A DNA stretch of 8,402 bases from Candidatus Coatesiibacteriota bacterium (lineage in GTDB: Bacteria; B130-G9). Positions 1-7,161 of the stretch are shown here, one piece after another. A model generated the notes under the pieces. That model was not told the DNA's origin and did no database searches. It saw nothing but the letters and a program-made list of their open reading frames with translations. The number at the start of each line of letters is the position of its first letter. Position 1 is the stretch's first letter. The stretch spans positions 1 to 8,402 of the forward strand of contig JAFGIT010000345.1 in NCBI GenBank assembly GCA_016929465.1. Direction: 5' to 3'. The position numbers were made by a program, and so were the translations under genes.

Positions 1-1
1 G

Positions 2-2656
2 GAGCATTCCTACCGGCGACATTTTTTCGAGACGGAGCCGAATGTCATACCGACAGCTGACCTGGCTGGACTCGTGGCATACTCGACGGGCCATTTGACG
101 AGTCGCTCAGGGGACCCATTCCCAATCATATACGACCAGGATGGGGGCGGTGTCCTACTGACCGAGATGCGCTATGACGCTTCGGAGATAATTGCATCGA
201 CGATCCGACTCGAACAGGCCTACGAAGACGGTGTCTCCAATCTCCTCGAGAACGTCGTGTTGTATGGGGATTGCGCGCAGCTCATGCCGGCAGGCAGCAA
301 GGTGCTGATCATCAGCGATCGAGGCTCGTCGGAAACCATCGAGAACATCCTGACCGAGAACGGATACAACCTGAGAGTGGTCACCTCGGAGCGTATAGGC
401 AATCTGTCGCTGGTCGAGTATTACAAAATCATCATTCCATCGGACCAGCCGTTCGATCTCTACGACAGACTCACCGATAACAAAGACTGGATCACCGACT
501 GGTTCGATAGCGTCGCCCCGTATTCGGGCAAGGTTTTCGAATTCCACGGGGCCTGTCAGCCGGATGATTCGTGGACATCGCTCTCCATGCTGGGCGGTCT
601 CAAATGCTCCGATTTGAATGGGGCCGAGTTTGGGGAATTCGCCTTCGGAGGCTATCCAAGCCTCAAGGAAGCGATATCCGAACCGACGCTCCTCTGGGAG
701 CGCCGCGACATGGGTGAGGACGGTCGCAGCCCCTTCAGTGAGGAAGACAATGCGCTTATCCGGGTCGGCAAGTGGGTCAACAAAGTGGTCCCGGTTCTCG
801 CAAGAAGCGCGACGGGGCGCGGGATTCAGGCGAACCAGATAGCGGTTCTTCACAACGGCAACTGCGGAGAGAACCAGGACATCCTTTGCGCCGCCGCCCG
901 CGCGTGCCTAATACCGGTTTGCTGCATCGATCTACATGGCGAAGATCACGTGTGGAATGAATTCTATGATGATGGCTGGCATTTCTACGAGACCTGGCGC
1001 GGCGGAGTTATGACCACGCTCGGAGGCAAGGGAACAGGTGTTCTGGACCTGGATTATGGCGGCCGATATCCATTCTCAGGGACTCTTAGATGGCGCAATG
1101 ATGGTCTCGTAGAGGTCAATACCGACTTCTACAGCAATACGTGTGATTTCCAGCTGAAGCTCAGAGATGGGAACGGGGTCCCGATCGACGGCGCCCTGGT
1201 CGAGGTCTGGGCAGCCTGTGTTCTTGCAGGATCGTATCCCGATTACATGAGAAGTGTATGGGGCCACACTCGCCCGGACGGGACTCTGACATTGAAATTG
1301 GGAAATACCCGAGAGCTTTATGCCAGAATTGAGTCATCTCTCGGGGAATATCCGGACCCCTCAGATGGTGATCTCGAGTTGATCAGCAGCTATTCCCAGA
1401 CCGGGCAGACCTATTCGTGGGAGAAATCTCTTCCGGGTGAAATGCCGTCCCTGGATGTGGCTCAGATTCAGCCTCCCATCTCCGATGGCTCCAAACTCTC
1501 AATCACGTTCGAACTGCCATATCAGACGCTCTACTGCGAAAATCCGATGGACTACAACGTGGCGGCGGAGAAATTGACACCAGGCCAGATAGACTTCTTC
1601 ATCTGCGACGCGGATAACTTCGCTAAGCTCGAAGGCGGAGAGCGCGCGGAAGTATTCAGCCAGCTGAACGACGTTGAAGAATCCAGTCTCGATTTCAAGA
1701 TAGCCTCATCGCAGGAGTATTTCATCGTCTTCTCGAACTTGGACAGGTTGAATCTCAACCAGGCTCTCTATTACAGCATAGACGTGATAAGCGGCCAGGG
1801 GGCGATCGAGGACAGTATAAGCAATCTCGTGCGAGTGCCTGCCGAGAGCTATCACGCGATAAAGGTCACTAATCAACCCGCCGTCAATAACCGCCCTGTC
1901 ATTGTTGAAGCAGGTTTCCTGGACACCAACATCTCGTCATCGGAGCAGGGTGCTTTCACTGCGATCGCCTATGTCATCGATCCTGATGGTCTGGGTGAAG
2001 TCCAATCGGTACGATTGAACTACAACGGCTCGTTCACCGGAATGTATCTTCTTGATGACGGCACAGGCGGAGACGATGTGGCCGGGGATTCTCTCTTCAC
2101 CCTGAAGACACTCATCGAACCAGGGATGCCAATAGGGGAGCATATTGTCTCTATGATCGCCGTTGACGCCGCCGGTTTGGAAAGCGTCGAGTGGCCATAC
2201 GTGGAAGTCAAAGGATCTCTGGATAGATCTCGTAGCGGTCTTGGCGTTCGTCTATCGCAGTTCGAAGAGCGGGAGATTAGGGTCAACATCCGGCAAGCGC
2301 TGATGAAATCGAACACCGATCTCGGCGCCCCATTGATCCTTGCCGGTGGCTTCGGTTTCTCCGACATTTCTTCCGGTTCGGGGGGGCTCTTGAGCATATA
2401 CGCTCATGTGAACTCGACCTCCGCCGAAACTGAGATCGAGAGAGTAGAAGCTTTCCTGGAGGGGGGAATTCCACTTGGGATGCTGCTCAATGATGCGGGT
2501 GTTGAAGGCGATAATTCAGCCGGGGACGGCCAGTACACGTTCCAGTCCGCATTGGCCGGTGGGATTCCGGCCGGTCGTTACCTGGTGGAAATCGTCGCAT
2601 TTGACTCGGCGGGAGGGCAAAGCACGACCTTTCCGTACTTGACGGTTGCAGAATAG
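2..2656 (+). CDS. Large transglutaminase-like protein with C-terminal Ig-like repeats (5' partial)
   Basis: The frame is open to the left edge with no stop, so the gene begins upstream. An internal GTG at 74 is not convincing as the start because the upstream codons read as normal protein. In view are 884 residues. An alpha/beta segment (nt about 290-700; begins KVLIISDRG, later YYKIIIPSDQ) resembles a Rossmann or glutamine-amidotransferase-like fold, which is an inference. A transglutaminase-like core follows: NCGENQD with Cys at 863-865, and EDHVWNEF with His at 947-949. The usual third-residue Asp aligns with Glu at 989-991. Next is a beta-rich segment like a carboxypeptidase-regulatory or Ig domain (about 1139-1330), then two related repeats at the C-terminus. 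Such proteins are usually exported, but the N-terminus is not in view and no C-terminal anchor is seen. Function is unknown; cell-surface peptide or protein processing is plausible. Stop TAG at 2654. Confidence 0.85.
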   Translation, partial: EHSYRRHFFETEPNVIPTADLAGLVAYSTGHLTSRSGDPFPIIYDQDGGGVLLTEMRYDASEIIASTIRLEQAYEDGVSNLLENVVLYGDCAQLMPAGSKVLIISDRGSSETIENILTENGYNLRVVTSERIGNLSLVEYYKIIIPSDQPFDLYDRLTDNKDWITDWFDSVAPYSGKVFEFHGACQPDDSWTSLSMLGGLKCSDLNGAEFGEFAFGGYPSLKEAISEPTLLWERRDMGEDGRSPFSEEDNALIRVGKWVNKVVPVLARSATGRGIQANQIAVLHNGNCGENQDILCAAARACLIPVCCIDLHGEDHVWNEFYDDGWHFYETWRGGVMTTLGGKGTGVLDLDYGGRYPFSGTLRWRNDGLVEVNTDFYSNTCDFQLKLRDGNGVPIDGALVEVWAACVLAGSYPDYMRSVWGHTRPDGTLTLKLGNTRELYARIESSLGEYPDPSDGDLELISSYSQTGQTYSWEKSLPGEMPSLDVAQIQPPISDGSKLSITFELPYQTLYCENPMDYNVAAEKLTPGQIDFFICDADNFAKLEGGERAEVFSQLNDVEESSLDFKIASSQEYFIVFSNLDRLNLNQALYYSIDVISGQGAIEDSISNLVRVPAESYHAIKVTNQPAVNNRPVIVEAGFLDTNISSSEQGAFTAIAYVIDPDGLGEVQSVRLNYNGSFTGMYLLDDGTGGDDVAGDSLFTLKTLIEPGMPIGEHIVSMIAVDAAGLESVEWPYVEVKGSLDRSRSGLGVRLSQFEEREIRVNIRQALMKSNTDLGAPLILAGGFGFSDISSGSGGLLSIYAHVNSTSAETEIERVEAFLEGGIPLGMLLNDAGVEGDNSAGDGQYTFQSALAGGIPAGRYLVEIVAFDSAGGQSTTFPYLTVAE
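1949..2215 (+). repeat. Ig-like protein repeat, unit 1
   Basis: This is an 89-residue protein repeat within the transglutaminase-like gene, starting at GAFTAIAYV and ending WPYVEVKG. Its centre has the loop LLDDGTGGDDVAGDSLFT. It resembles the bacterial Ig-like domain with a GDxxAGDG loop often annotated as 'choice-of-anchor X'. It aligns with the unit at 2384-2653 along its whole length. The acidic Gly/Asp loop might bind calcium, which is an inference. DNA identity between the units is low, so the duplication is old. Confidence 0.65.
2384..2653 (+). repeat. Ig-like protein repeat, unit 2
   Basis: This is the 90-residue partner of the repeat at 1949-2215. It runs from GLLSIYAHV to FPYLTVAE at the protein's C-terminus. 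The shared core reads LLNDAGVEGDNSAGDGQYT, then a G-P-G turn region (GGIPAGRYLVEIVAFDSAG) matching MPIGEHIVSMIAVDAAG of unit 1. About 56 residues of different sequence separate the units. Confidence 0.65.
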
Positions 2657-2711
2657 CGACTTCGCATGCTCTTAGCCGTCGAAGAGATGTCCAGAATCAA
2701 TTGGGGGGATA

Positions 2712-4430
2712 ATGCAGCATAGGAAACCACATGGGCTGATGTCGGCATATAGACTCAATATCGTTTTGCTCTCGATGTTCTTGCTGCTGGCATCATTTCT
2801 GCTCGAAGGTGTCTCGAGCGCCGAGTCGATTGACGCGAAGATCGTCAGGGGAAAGAGCATCCATGTTCGGCATTCCGTGCGACGCGGTGATAGCTACATT
2901 CTTATCTCCAAGCAATGGACAGGCACCTCCTCCAATTGGAGATCTATCCGGCAGTACAATGGAAACAGACGCCTTCTGGCTGGCTCGGTCTGTAAGATCC
3001 CATATCATCTGCTTACGTCATCTCACAAGCTCTCCGCGATCACGACACTTTTTCCTTCCGACAAATTCAAGAGCCGCGAGTGGTGGCACAAGGTGAGCTA
3101 CAGCGGCGAGACAGTCTCTTCGATATCTTCCTGGCTGACCGGCTCCTCCAAGAACGCCTCCAGGATACTCAGGCACAACGGATTGAAGGGCCACATTCGT
3201 CTCGGCTCATGGGTGAGGATTCCATCCGATTTGTTGCTCGACGCATTTCTCGAGGATGAGAACGGGGAATCCGAGCCATCTGATCTTTCCTTCAAGAGCG
3301 ATAGTCAGGGTAGCTATGCCTCCTACAAGCTCAAGAAAGGGGAGGCACTCTACTCGAGCGTTGTTGTTCGCTACACGGGCAAGATCAACCATGAGGACGT
3401 CATGGATGCCGTAGAGCAGATCACGCGGCGTAGTGGGATCCGCGACGTCAAGAAAATGCCAGTGGGATTGGAGATAAGGATTCCGACCGATCTGCTTCTT
3501 CCGAAGTATTTGCCCGCGGGCAATCCCCGGCGACAGCAGTACGAGACCAAGCTGAAGGAAGTGCTTAAGTACCGCAATGTCTCTCAGGCGAAGGACCTGA
3601 TCGGCGTTCATGTCATACTTGATGCAGGGCATGGCGGAGCAGATCCCGGGGCAATCGGGAAGATGGGGATACACGAGGATGAGTATGTCTATGACATTGC
3701 TTGCAGGATCAGGCGGTTGCTCGTGGCAAAGACGCGGGCGGAGGTGCACATGACGGTCAGAGACAAGAAGAAGGGCTACAAAGTGGTCGACTCGAAGAGA
3801 ATACCGCCTGATCGACATGAGGTTCTACTCACGACTCCCGAGTATAAGAACTCCGACGCGAGGGTGTCTGCGAATTTGCGCTGCTTCCTTTCCGCATCGA
3901 TATATGAGAGTATTCCGTGGGAGAGCAGGAAGAATAACAGGGTGGTATTCACCAGCATCCATGCCGATTCGCTCTACCCTGCGCTCACGGGCGCTTCGAT
4001 CTACATTCCCGACGCGTATCTATCCAGGAAATCACTCGACAGAAATGGGGGCATCTATGACCGCACAAAGGAGGTCCGTGCCTGCCGACCAATTAAGGTA
4101 TCATATTCGGAGAGGGTGCGTTCAGAGGGCTATTCGCGAGATTTTTCCTTTGAGCTTATATCTTCAATGAAGCGTCATGGTGTGGCAACCCTTACATACC
4201 ACCCAGTCAGAGACCGCATCACAAGGGGAAGGCGGGAGTTCGTGCCTGCGGTAATACGGTACAATCCCGTGCCAACGAAGCTATTGCTCGAAGTCGGAAA
4301 TTTGCGGAACACGACAGATTGTCAGCGCCTGATGGACCCAGATTATCGTGAGCGGATCGCGGAGGCGTATGTGGATGCGCTGAAACGGCTCTATGGGAGA
4401 ACCAGCAATACAATCGCATCGGCTGATTGA
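2712..4430 (+). CDS. Secreted LysM N-acetylmuramoyl-L-alanine amidase (amidase_3)
   Basis: A 572-residue murein hydrolase expected to cut the bond between N-acetylmuramic acid and L-Ala in peptidoglycan. A signal peptide spans about residues 14-37 (hydrophobic VLLSMFLLLASFLL, probable cleavage after SSA37). Three LysM-like repeats follow at about 51-101, 124-175 and 204-262, each ending in an IP.(D/H)LL-type strand; the third is the most divergent. They should hold the enzyme on peptidoglycan. The zinc-dependent amidase_3 domain covers about 298-561. Zinc ligands are His307 (DAGHGG), Glu322 (HEDEYVYDIA) and His417 (TSIHAD); catalytic Glu527 is in LLLEVGNL. All are present, so activity is likely. 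An insertion of about 30 residues lies between VRD351 and the conserved DARVSAN (382-388). The G-run at 2703-2708 acts as ribosome binding site but sits only 3 bases from ATG; ATG 2739 is a weaker alternative. The preceding gene ends 55 bases upstream, so co-transcription is possible. Confidence 0.9.
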   Translation: MQHRKPHGLMSAYRLNIVLLSMFLLLASFLLEGVSSAESIDAKIVRGKSIHVRHSVRRGDSYILISKQWTGTSSNWRSIRQYNGNRRLLAGSVCKIPYHLLTSSHKLSAITTLFPSDKFKSREWWHKVSYSGETVSSISSWLTGSSKNASRILRHNGLKGHIRLGSWVRIPSDLLLDAFLEDENGESEPSDLSFKSDSQGSYASYKLKKGEALYSSVVVRYTGKINHEDVMDAVEQITRRSGIRDVKKMPVGLEIRIPTDLLLPKYLPAGNPRRQQYETKLKEVLKYRNVSQAKDLIGVHVILDAGHGGADPGAIGKMGIHEDEYVYDIACRIRRLLVAKTRAEVHMTVRDKKKGYKVVDSKRIPPDRHEVLLTTPEYKNSDARVSANLRCFLSASIYESIPWESRKNNRVVFTSIHADSLYPALTGASIYIPDAYLSRKSLDRNGGIYDRTKEVRACRPIKVSYSERVRSEGYSRDFSFELISSMKRHGVATLTYHPVRDRITRGRREFVPAVIRYNPVPTKLLLEVGNLRNTTDCQRLMDPDYRERIAEAYVDALKRLYGRTSNTIASAD

Positions 4431-4543
4431 GCCGTGAAGCGATGTGAGAGCAGCTGGGATGTATGCGGCTATCAGGATGCCCCGTATGTCTCGGTCGCGG
4501 ATGGTTCCCGATCAATGAGGTTTCTTATGAGCAATACCAGATA
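4431..4543. other. Intergenic stretch between amidase gene and promoter
   Basis: No gene or RNA is recognisable here. A 5-bp stem (CGGCT at 4420-4424 with AGCCG at 4430-4434) spans the amidase stop codon but has no following T-run, so it is a poor terminator. Some read-through from the amidase into the 4640 operon is therefore possible. Confidence 0.5.
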
Positions 4544-4573
4544 TTGACAGTCTCTCTTCAGGATGTTTATATT
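4544..4573 (+). promoter_or_regulatory. Sigma70-type promoter for the 4640 operon
   Basis: A perfect -35 box TTGACA (4544-4549) is followed after 18 bases by TATATT (4568-4573, 5 of 6 to consensus); TTATAT at 4567 would give 17-base spacing. Transcription would start near 4580, leaving a leader of about 60 bases before ATG 4640. It lies in the only sizeable gap in the window and points toward the four-gene run. Sequence match only, but the closest to consensus I noticed here. Confidence 0.65.
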
Positions 4574-4576
4574 TCA

Positions 4577-4586
4577 CCATTAATGG
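4577..4586. promoter_or_regulatory. Short palindrome at predicted transcription start, possible operator
   Basis: CCATTAATGG is a perfect 10-bp inverted repeat starting 4 bases after the -10 box and covering the predicted +1. A repressor bound here would block initiation. Palindromes of this length are expected several times by chance in 8.4 kb, so only its position makes it notable. Confidence 0.2.
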
Positions 4587-4639
4587 CCGCATAGGTATGA
4601 AATTAGCACAATGGAAACGCCCCGTGGAGGGAATATAGG

Positions 4640-5710
4640 ATGAAGAGCGAAAAGCTTGTGTCGATGTCGGAGAATTCCGATGGTTTCTTAAAGGATATCC
4701 TCAAGGGTGAGGCTGCGTTTCCAACCTTTAGCAATGAGCTGAATATGATACTTAGCGGGGGGCTTTTGCCCGGGAAGCTCTACACGATTGAGGGGCCTCC
4801 GGATGGGACAAAGAGCTCTTTTGCGATCCAGTTGATTGATAGGTTGGCTCAAGATGACGGCATTCCTTCTCTCTTTATTTCATCGACTCTGTCGAAGAGA
4901 GAGATCTACATCCAGAGCATTGCCAGGCTTTCCAGGGTCCATTCGGGAGAGATAGAGGCTCGGGCATGGCAACTTAAGGAGTGGGCCGAGTTGCATGGTC
5001 GCGATGCAGTGACCCGGGTGAAGAGCCGTATCAAGGACGGCGATGAGAGCTACCGCAGTTTTTCGGATAAGATCTTCACCGTCGAAATTCCTGCGGAAGG
5101 TGGAATGCATGTCTCGGAGGTTCGTCGGTATCTGAATGATGCGCGAGAGCAGCTCAAAGCCGCCCGCGACCTCGTTGATTTGCCTTCGATGGTTGTGGTA
5201 ATCGATACATTGCGAGGGCTGCGGTATGCGTCCGAGACTAAATCGGGTGAGCCTTCTCAGGAAGACGTCGTGAACATGCTCAAGGAGCTCAGGATGCTTG
5301 CCCACACAACCGGCTGCGCGATTGTCGCATTGGTCGATGGTGCTGCTTTTGGTCGTCTCTATCAGAGACTCGGAATGCTGCCGTCAGCTTTGGGGCATGA
5401 GTTGGGTTCAACGGCCTATTATGCAGATACGACAATGCTCATGGAGACGGATGACACCCTTCTCTCGGATGCAATCCAGGAACTTTATGACCGGGGTATG
5501 GACAGGGATGCCGCGAAGCTCGAAGAGGCTCGCTCGAGATTCCCACTCGCCAATCCCAAGATATCGCCTTTCTTACCCACTTATGCGAGGCTCATGATGT
5601 CCACTCGCGGGACTGGCGCTGTTAGAAATGTCTATTTCATTTTCCTAAAGGCGATTGGCGACTTCCGTGATCTCGCAGCAAAGCGCGACGTCATGAAGGT
5701 TTACGAGTAG
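4640..5710 (+). CDS. DnaB-C/KaiC-like RecA-fold ATPase with altered catalytic motifs
   Basis: A 356-residue cytoplasmic protein with the layout of the DnaB C-terminal (SF4) or KaiC/RAD55 ATPase domain. Residues 30-50 (NELNMILSGGLLPGKLYTIEG) match the lead-in to the P-loop. Walker A at 52-59 reads GPPDGTKS, with Thr57 where GxxxxGK[ST] has Gly. The position of the DnaB catalytic Glu (in SLEM) is Thr83 in SSTLSKRE. Walker B is intact (SMVVVID189). Residues 214-232 (LKELRMLAHTTGCAIVALV) and 246-272 (GMLPSALG through ADTTMLMETD) match the later DnaB core strands. No DnaB N-terminal domain is present, so it is not the replicative helicase. ATP binding without normal hydrolysis, in a regulatory role, is an inference. 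The GGAGGG at 4625-4630 precedes the ATG; it is the first gene after the promoter at 4544. A distant active RecA-fold ATPase remains possible. Confidence 0.75.
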   Translation: MKSEKLVSMSENSDGFLKDILKGEAAFPTFSNELNMILSGGLLPGKLYTIEGPPDGTKSSFAIQLIDRLAQDDGIPSLFISSTLSKREIYIQSIARLSRVHSGEIEARAWQLKEWAELHGRDAVTRVKSRIKDGDESYRSFSDKIFTVEIPAEGGMHVSEVRRYLNDAREQLKAARDLVDLPSMVVVIDTLRGLRYASETKSGEPSQEDVVNMLKELRMLAHTTGCAIVALVDGAAFGRLYQRLGMLPSALGHELGSTAYYADTTMLMETDDTLLSDAIQELYDRGMDRDAAKLEEARSRFPLANPKISPFLPTYARLMMSTRGTGAVRNVYFIFLKAIGDFRDLAAKRDVMKVYE

Positions 5711-5747
5711 CCTGATTTCCAACGTTTTCGGCATGTGAGGTTCTTTC

Positions 5748-6791
5748 ATGATCATAGTTGTTACGGGTGGAGCAGGTTTCGTCGGCAGCCATATTGCCGA
5801 GCACTATGCCGCCCAAGGCCATACCGTCAGAGTTGTCGATAATCTCTCTCGAGCCACTTTGCTCGGGAGACAGGACGTTACTTTCGACTTCAATTGGAAA
5901 TATCTCTCCGAAAAGGAGAACATCGAGCTGATCAGGGGTGACGTCAGGGAACTCGACGCCTTAATCCCTCTAATAGACGACGCTGATGCAGTTTTTCACA
6001 CCGCCGCGCAGACCGCCGTGACGACTTCACTGGAGAATCCGGTACCCGATTTCATGACGAATGCGCTCGGAACATTCAATGTGCTGGAGGCAGTACGGCG
6101 CTCGTCGAGGAAGCCAGCAGTGATTTACTGCTCGACGAACAAGGTCTATGGCGACAACGTCAATGCCATCGGAACCGTCGAGAAGGAAGATCGTTATGAA
6201 TTCCCGGGTGAATATCGCCTCGGGATACCCGAGACATTTTCGACCGACCTCTGTGAGCACACTCCTTACGGCTGCTCGAAACTTACCGGGGATATATACA
6301 TGCAGGATTACGCCGAGACATTTGGCATCAGAGCCGGCGTCTTCCGTATGTCATGTATATATGGGACACGCCAATTTGGCCTCGAAGACCAGGGCTGGCT
6401 GGCCTGGTTCGGAATCGCGACTCTTCTCGGCAAACCTATCAGGATCGATGGCGACGGCAAACAGGTGAGGGATGTGCTATTCGTCACTGACCTCGTTGAT
6501 GCATTCGACAGATTCCTGAAGAGCGACCTCAAGCACGTCGTCGTCAACGTCGGCGGCGGGCCGAATAACGCGGTCCCGATCATGCGAGTGATCAAGCTAT
6601 TGAGTGAGATGACAGATAGGCGCAGCCCTATTTCCTATGCAGATTGGCGCCCGAGCGACCAGAAAGTTTTCATTTCGGACATCCGCAAAGCTAAGAAGGT
6701 ACTCGGCTGGGAGCCAAAGGTCTCGGTTGAGGAAGGCCTCGAGAAGATGGTTGAATGGATTCGTGCCCATAAGGGAGTCTTTGCGTTTTAG
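5748..6791 (+). CDS. SDR nucleotide-sugar epimerase, CDP-tyvelose/paratose 2-epimerase type
   Basis: A 347-residue extended short-chain dehydrogenase/reductase, full family length. The NAD-binding TGGAGFVG motif (G7, G10, G13) is followed by Asp31 at the end of strand 2, which favours NAD over NADP. Catalytic residues are visible: Ser129/Thr130 in STNKVYGD, and Tyr174/Lys178 in TPYGCSK. The STNKVYGD stretch, the GVFRMSCIYGTRQFG region (about 197-211) and DGKQVRD (about 236-242) resemble RfbE-type CDP-tyvelose 2-epimerases more than GalE, so it probably inverts a hydroxyl on a nucleotide-linked sugar for a surface glycan. Exact substrate is uncertain; other NDP-sugar epimerase or dehydratase activities are possible. 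GTGAGG at 5735-5740 sits 7 bases before the ATG. The ATPase gene ends 37 bases upstream, so they are likely co-transcribed. No other CDP-sugar pathway gene is in the window. Confidence 0.85.
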   Translation: MIIVVTGGAGFVGSHIAEHYAAQGHTVRVVDNLSRATLLGRQDVTFDFNWKYLSEKENIELIRGDVRELDALIPLIDDADAVFHTAAQTAVTTSLENPVPDFMTNALGTFNVLEAVRRSSRKPAVIYCSTNKVYGDNVNAIGTVEKEDRYEFPGEYRLGIPETFSTDLCEHTPYGCSKLTGDIYMQDYAETFGIRAGVFRMSCIYGTRQFGLEDQGWLAWFGIATLLGKPIRIDGDGKQVRDVLFVTDLVDAFDRFLKSDLKHVVVNVGGGPNNAVPIMRVIKLLSEMTDRRSPISYADWRPSDQKVFISDIRKAKKVLGWEPKVSVEEGLEKMVEWIRAHKGVFAF

Positions 6792-6819
6792 CATCCTCCG
6801 ATCCTACTAAGGGGTGAAT

Positions 6820-7122
6820 GTGCCTCATTCGTGTGATAGATGCGGAGTTGCTCTCGGGAGCGAGAACAGCTCGTATCATGTTGAGATTAGGATCTTCGCA
6901 GGTGTCGAACACGAGCACTCCCTTGGTTCCCTGGAGGAGAACGAGGCCGAGATAGATGAGCTCATAGACTCGTTGGATGGGCTCGGATCGGATGTAATCG
7001 AGCACGACGTCTATCAGGATATCTCCTTGGTTCTCTGCAGACGCTGCAAGGAGATTTTTGCCGCCAATCCATTGAATTTACCCTTTGGTGCGAGCGATGG
7101 GGACATACCCGATGCGATTTGA
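6820..7122 (+). CDS. Small protein with two CxxC pairs (putative zinc-binding)
   Basis: A 100-residue cytoplasmic protein. CDRC near the N-terminus (Cys5, Cys8) and CRRC near the C-terminus (Cys73, Cys76) could jointly form a four-Cys zinc site, as in zinc ribbons. The 65 residues between are strongly acidic (SLEENEAEIDELIDSLDG), likely helical, so the pairs would be brought together by folding. Conserved small proteins with the same CxxC, acidic helix, LCxxC order are familiar to me from uncultivated and planctomycete-like genomes, but I cannot name the family. Start: GTG 6820 fits best, with AAGGGG (6809-6814) five bases upstream; the in-frame GTG at 6814 would add two residues but overlaps that site. 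It sits 28 bases after the epimerase and 39 before the GGDEF gene, so it likely shares their transcript. Confidence 0.75.
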   Translation: MPHSCDRCGVALGSENSSYHVEIRIFAGVEHEHSLGSLEENEAEIDELIDSLDGLGSDVIEHDVYQDISLVLCRRCKEIFAANPLNLPFGASDGDIPDAI

Positions 7123-7161
7123 TCCGATTCCCAACATTCCCATTCGCAAAGGAGAATCCGC

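Noticed and set aside
155-853. 232-codon open frame on the minus strand
   Set aside because: It lies fully inside the transglutaminase-like gene, its protein is low in recognisable structure and Arg/Asp-rich as expected for an antisense shadow, and it has no family motif.
2660-2686. Hairpins after the first gene (CTTCG/CGAAG, or CTCTT/AAGAG)
   Set aside because: Stems of 5 bp with no T-run after them, so not a convincing intrinsic terminator.
3207-3818. 203-codon open frame on the minus strand
   Set aside because: It overlaps the amidase LysM and catalytic regions, whose coding is certain; no domain is visible in the antisense product.
4570-4639. Possible c-di-GMP riboswitch in the leader of the 4640 gene, given the downstream GGDEF gene
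   Set aside because: The leader is only about 60 bases and lacks the conserved GEMM core elements; no stable multi-stem fold is apparent.
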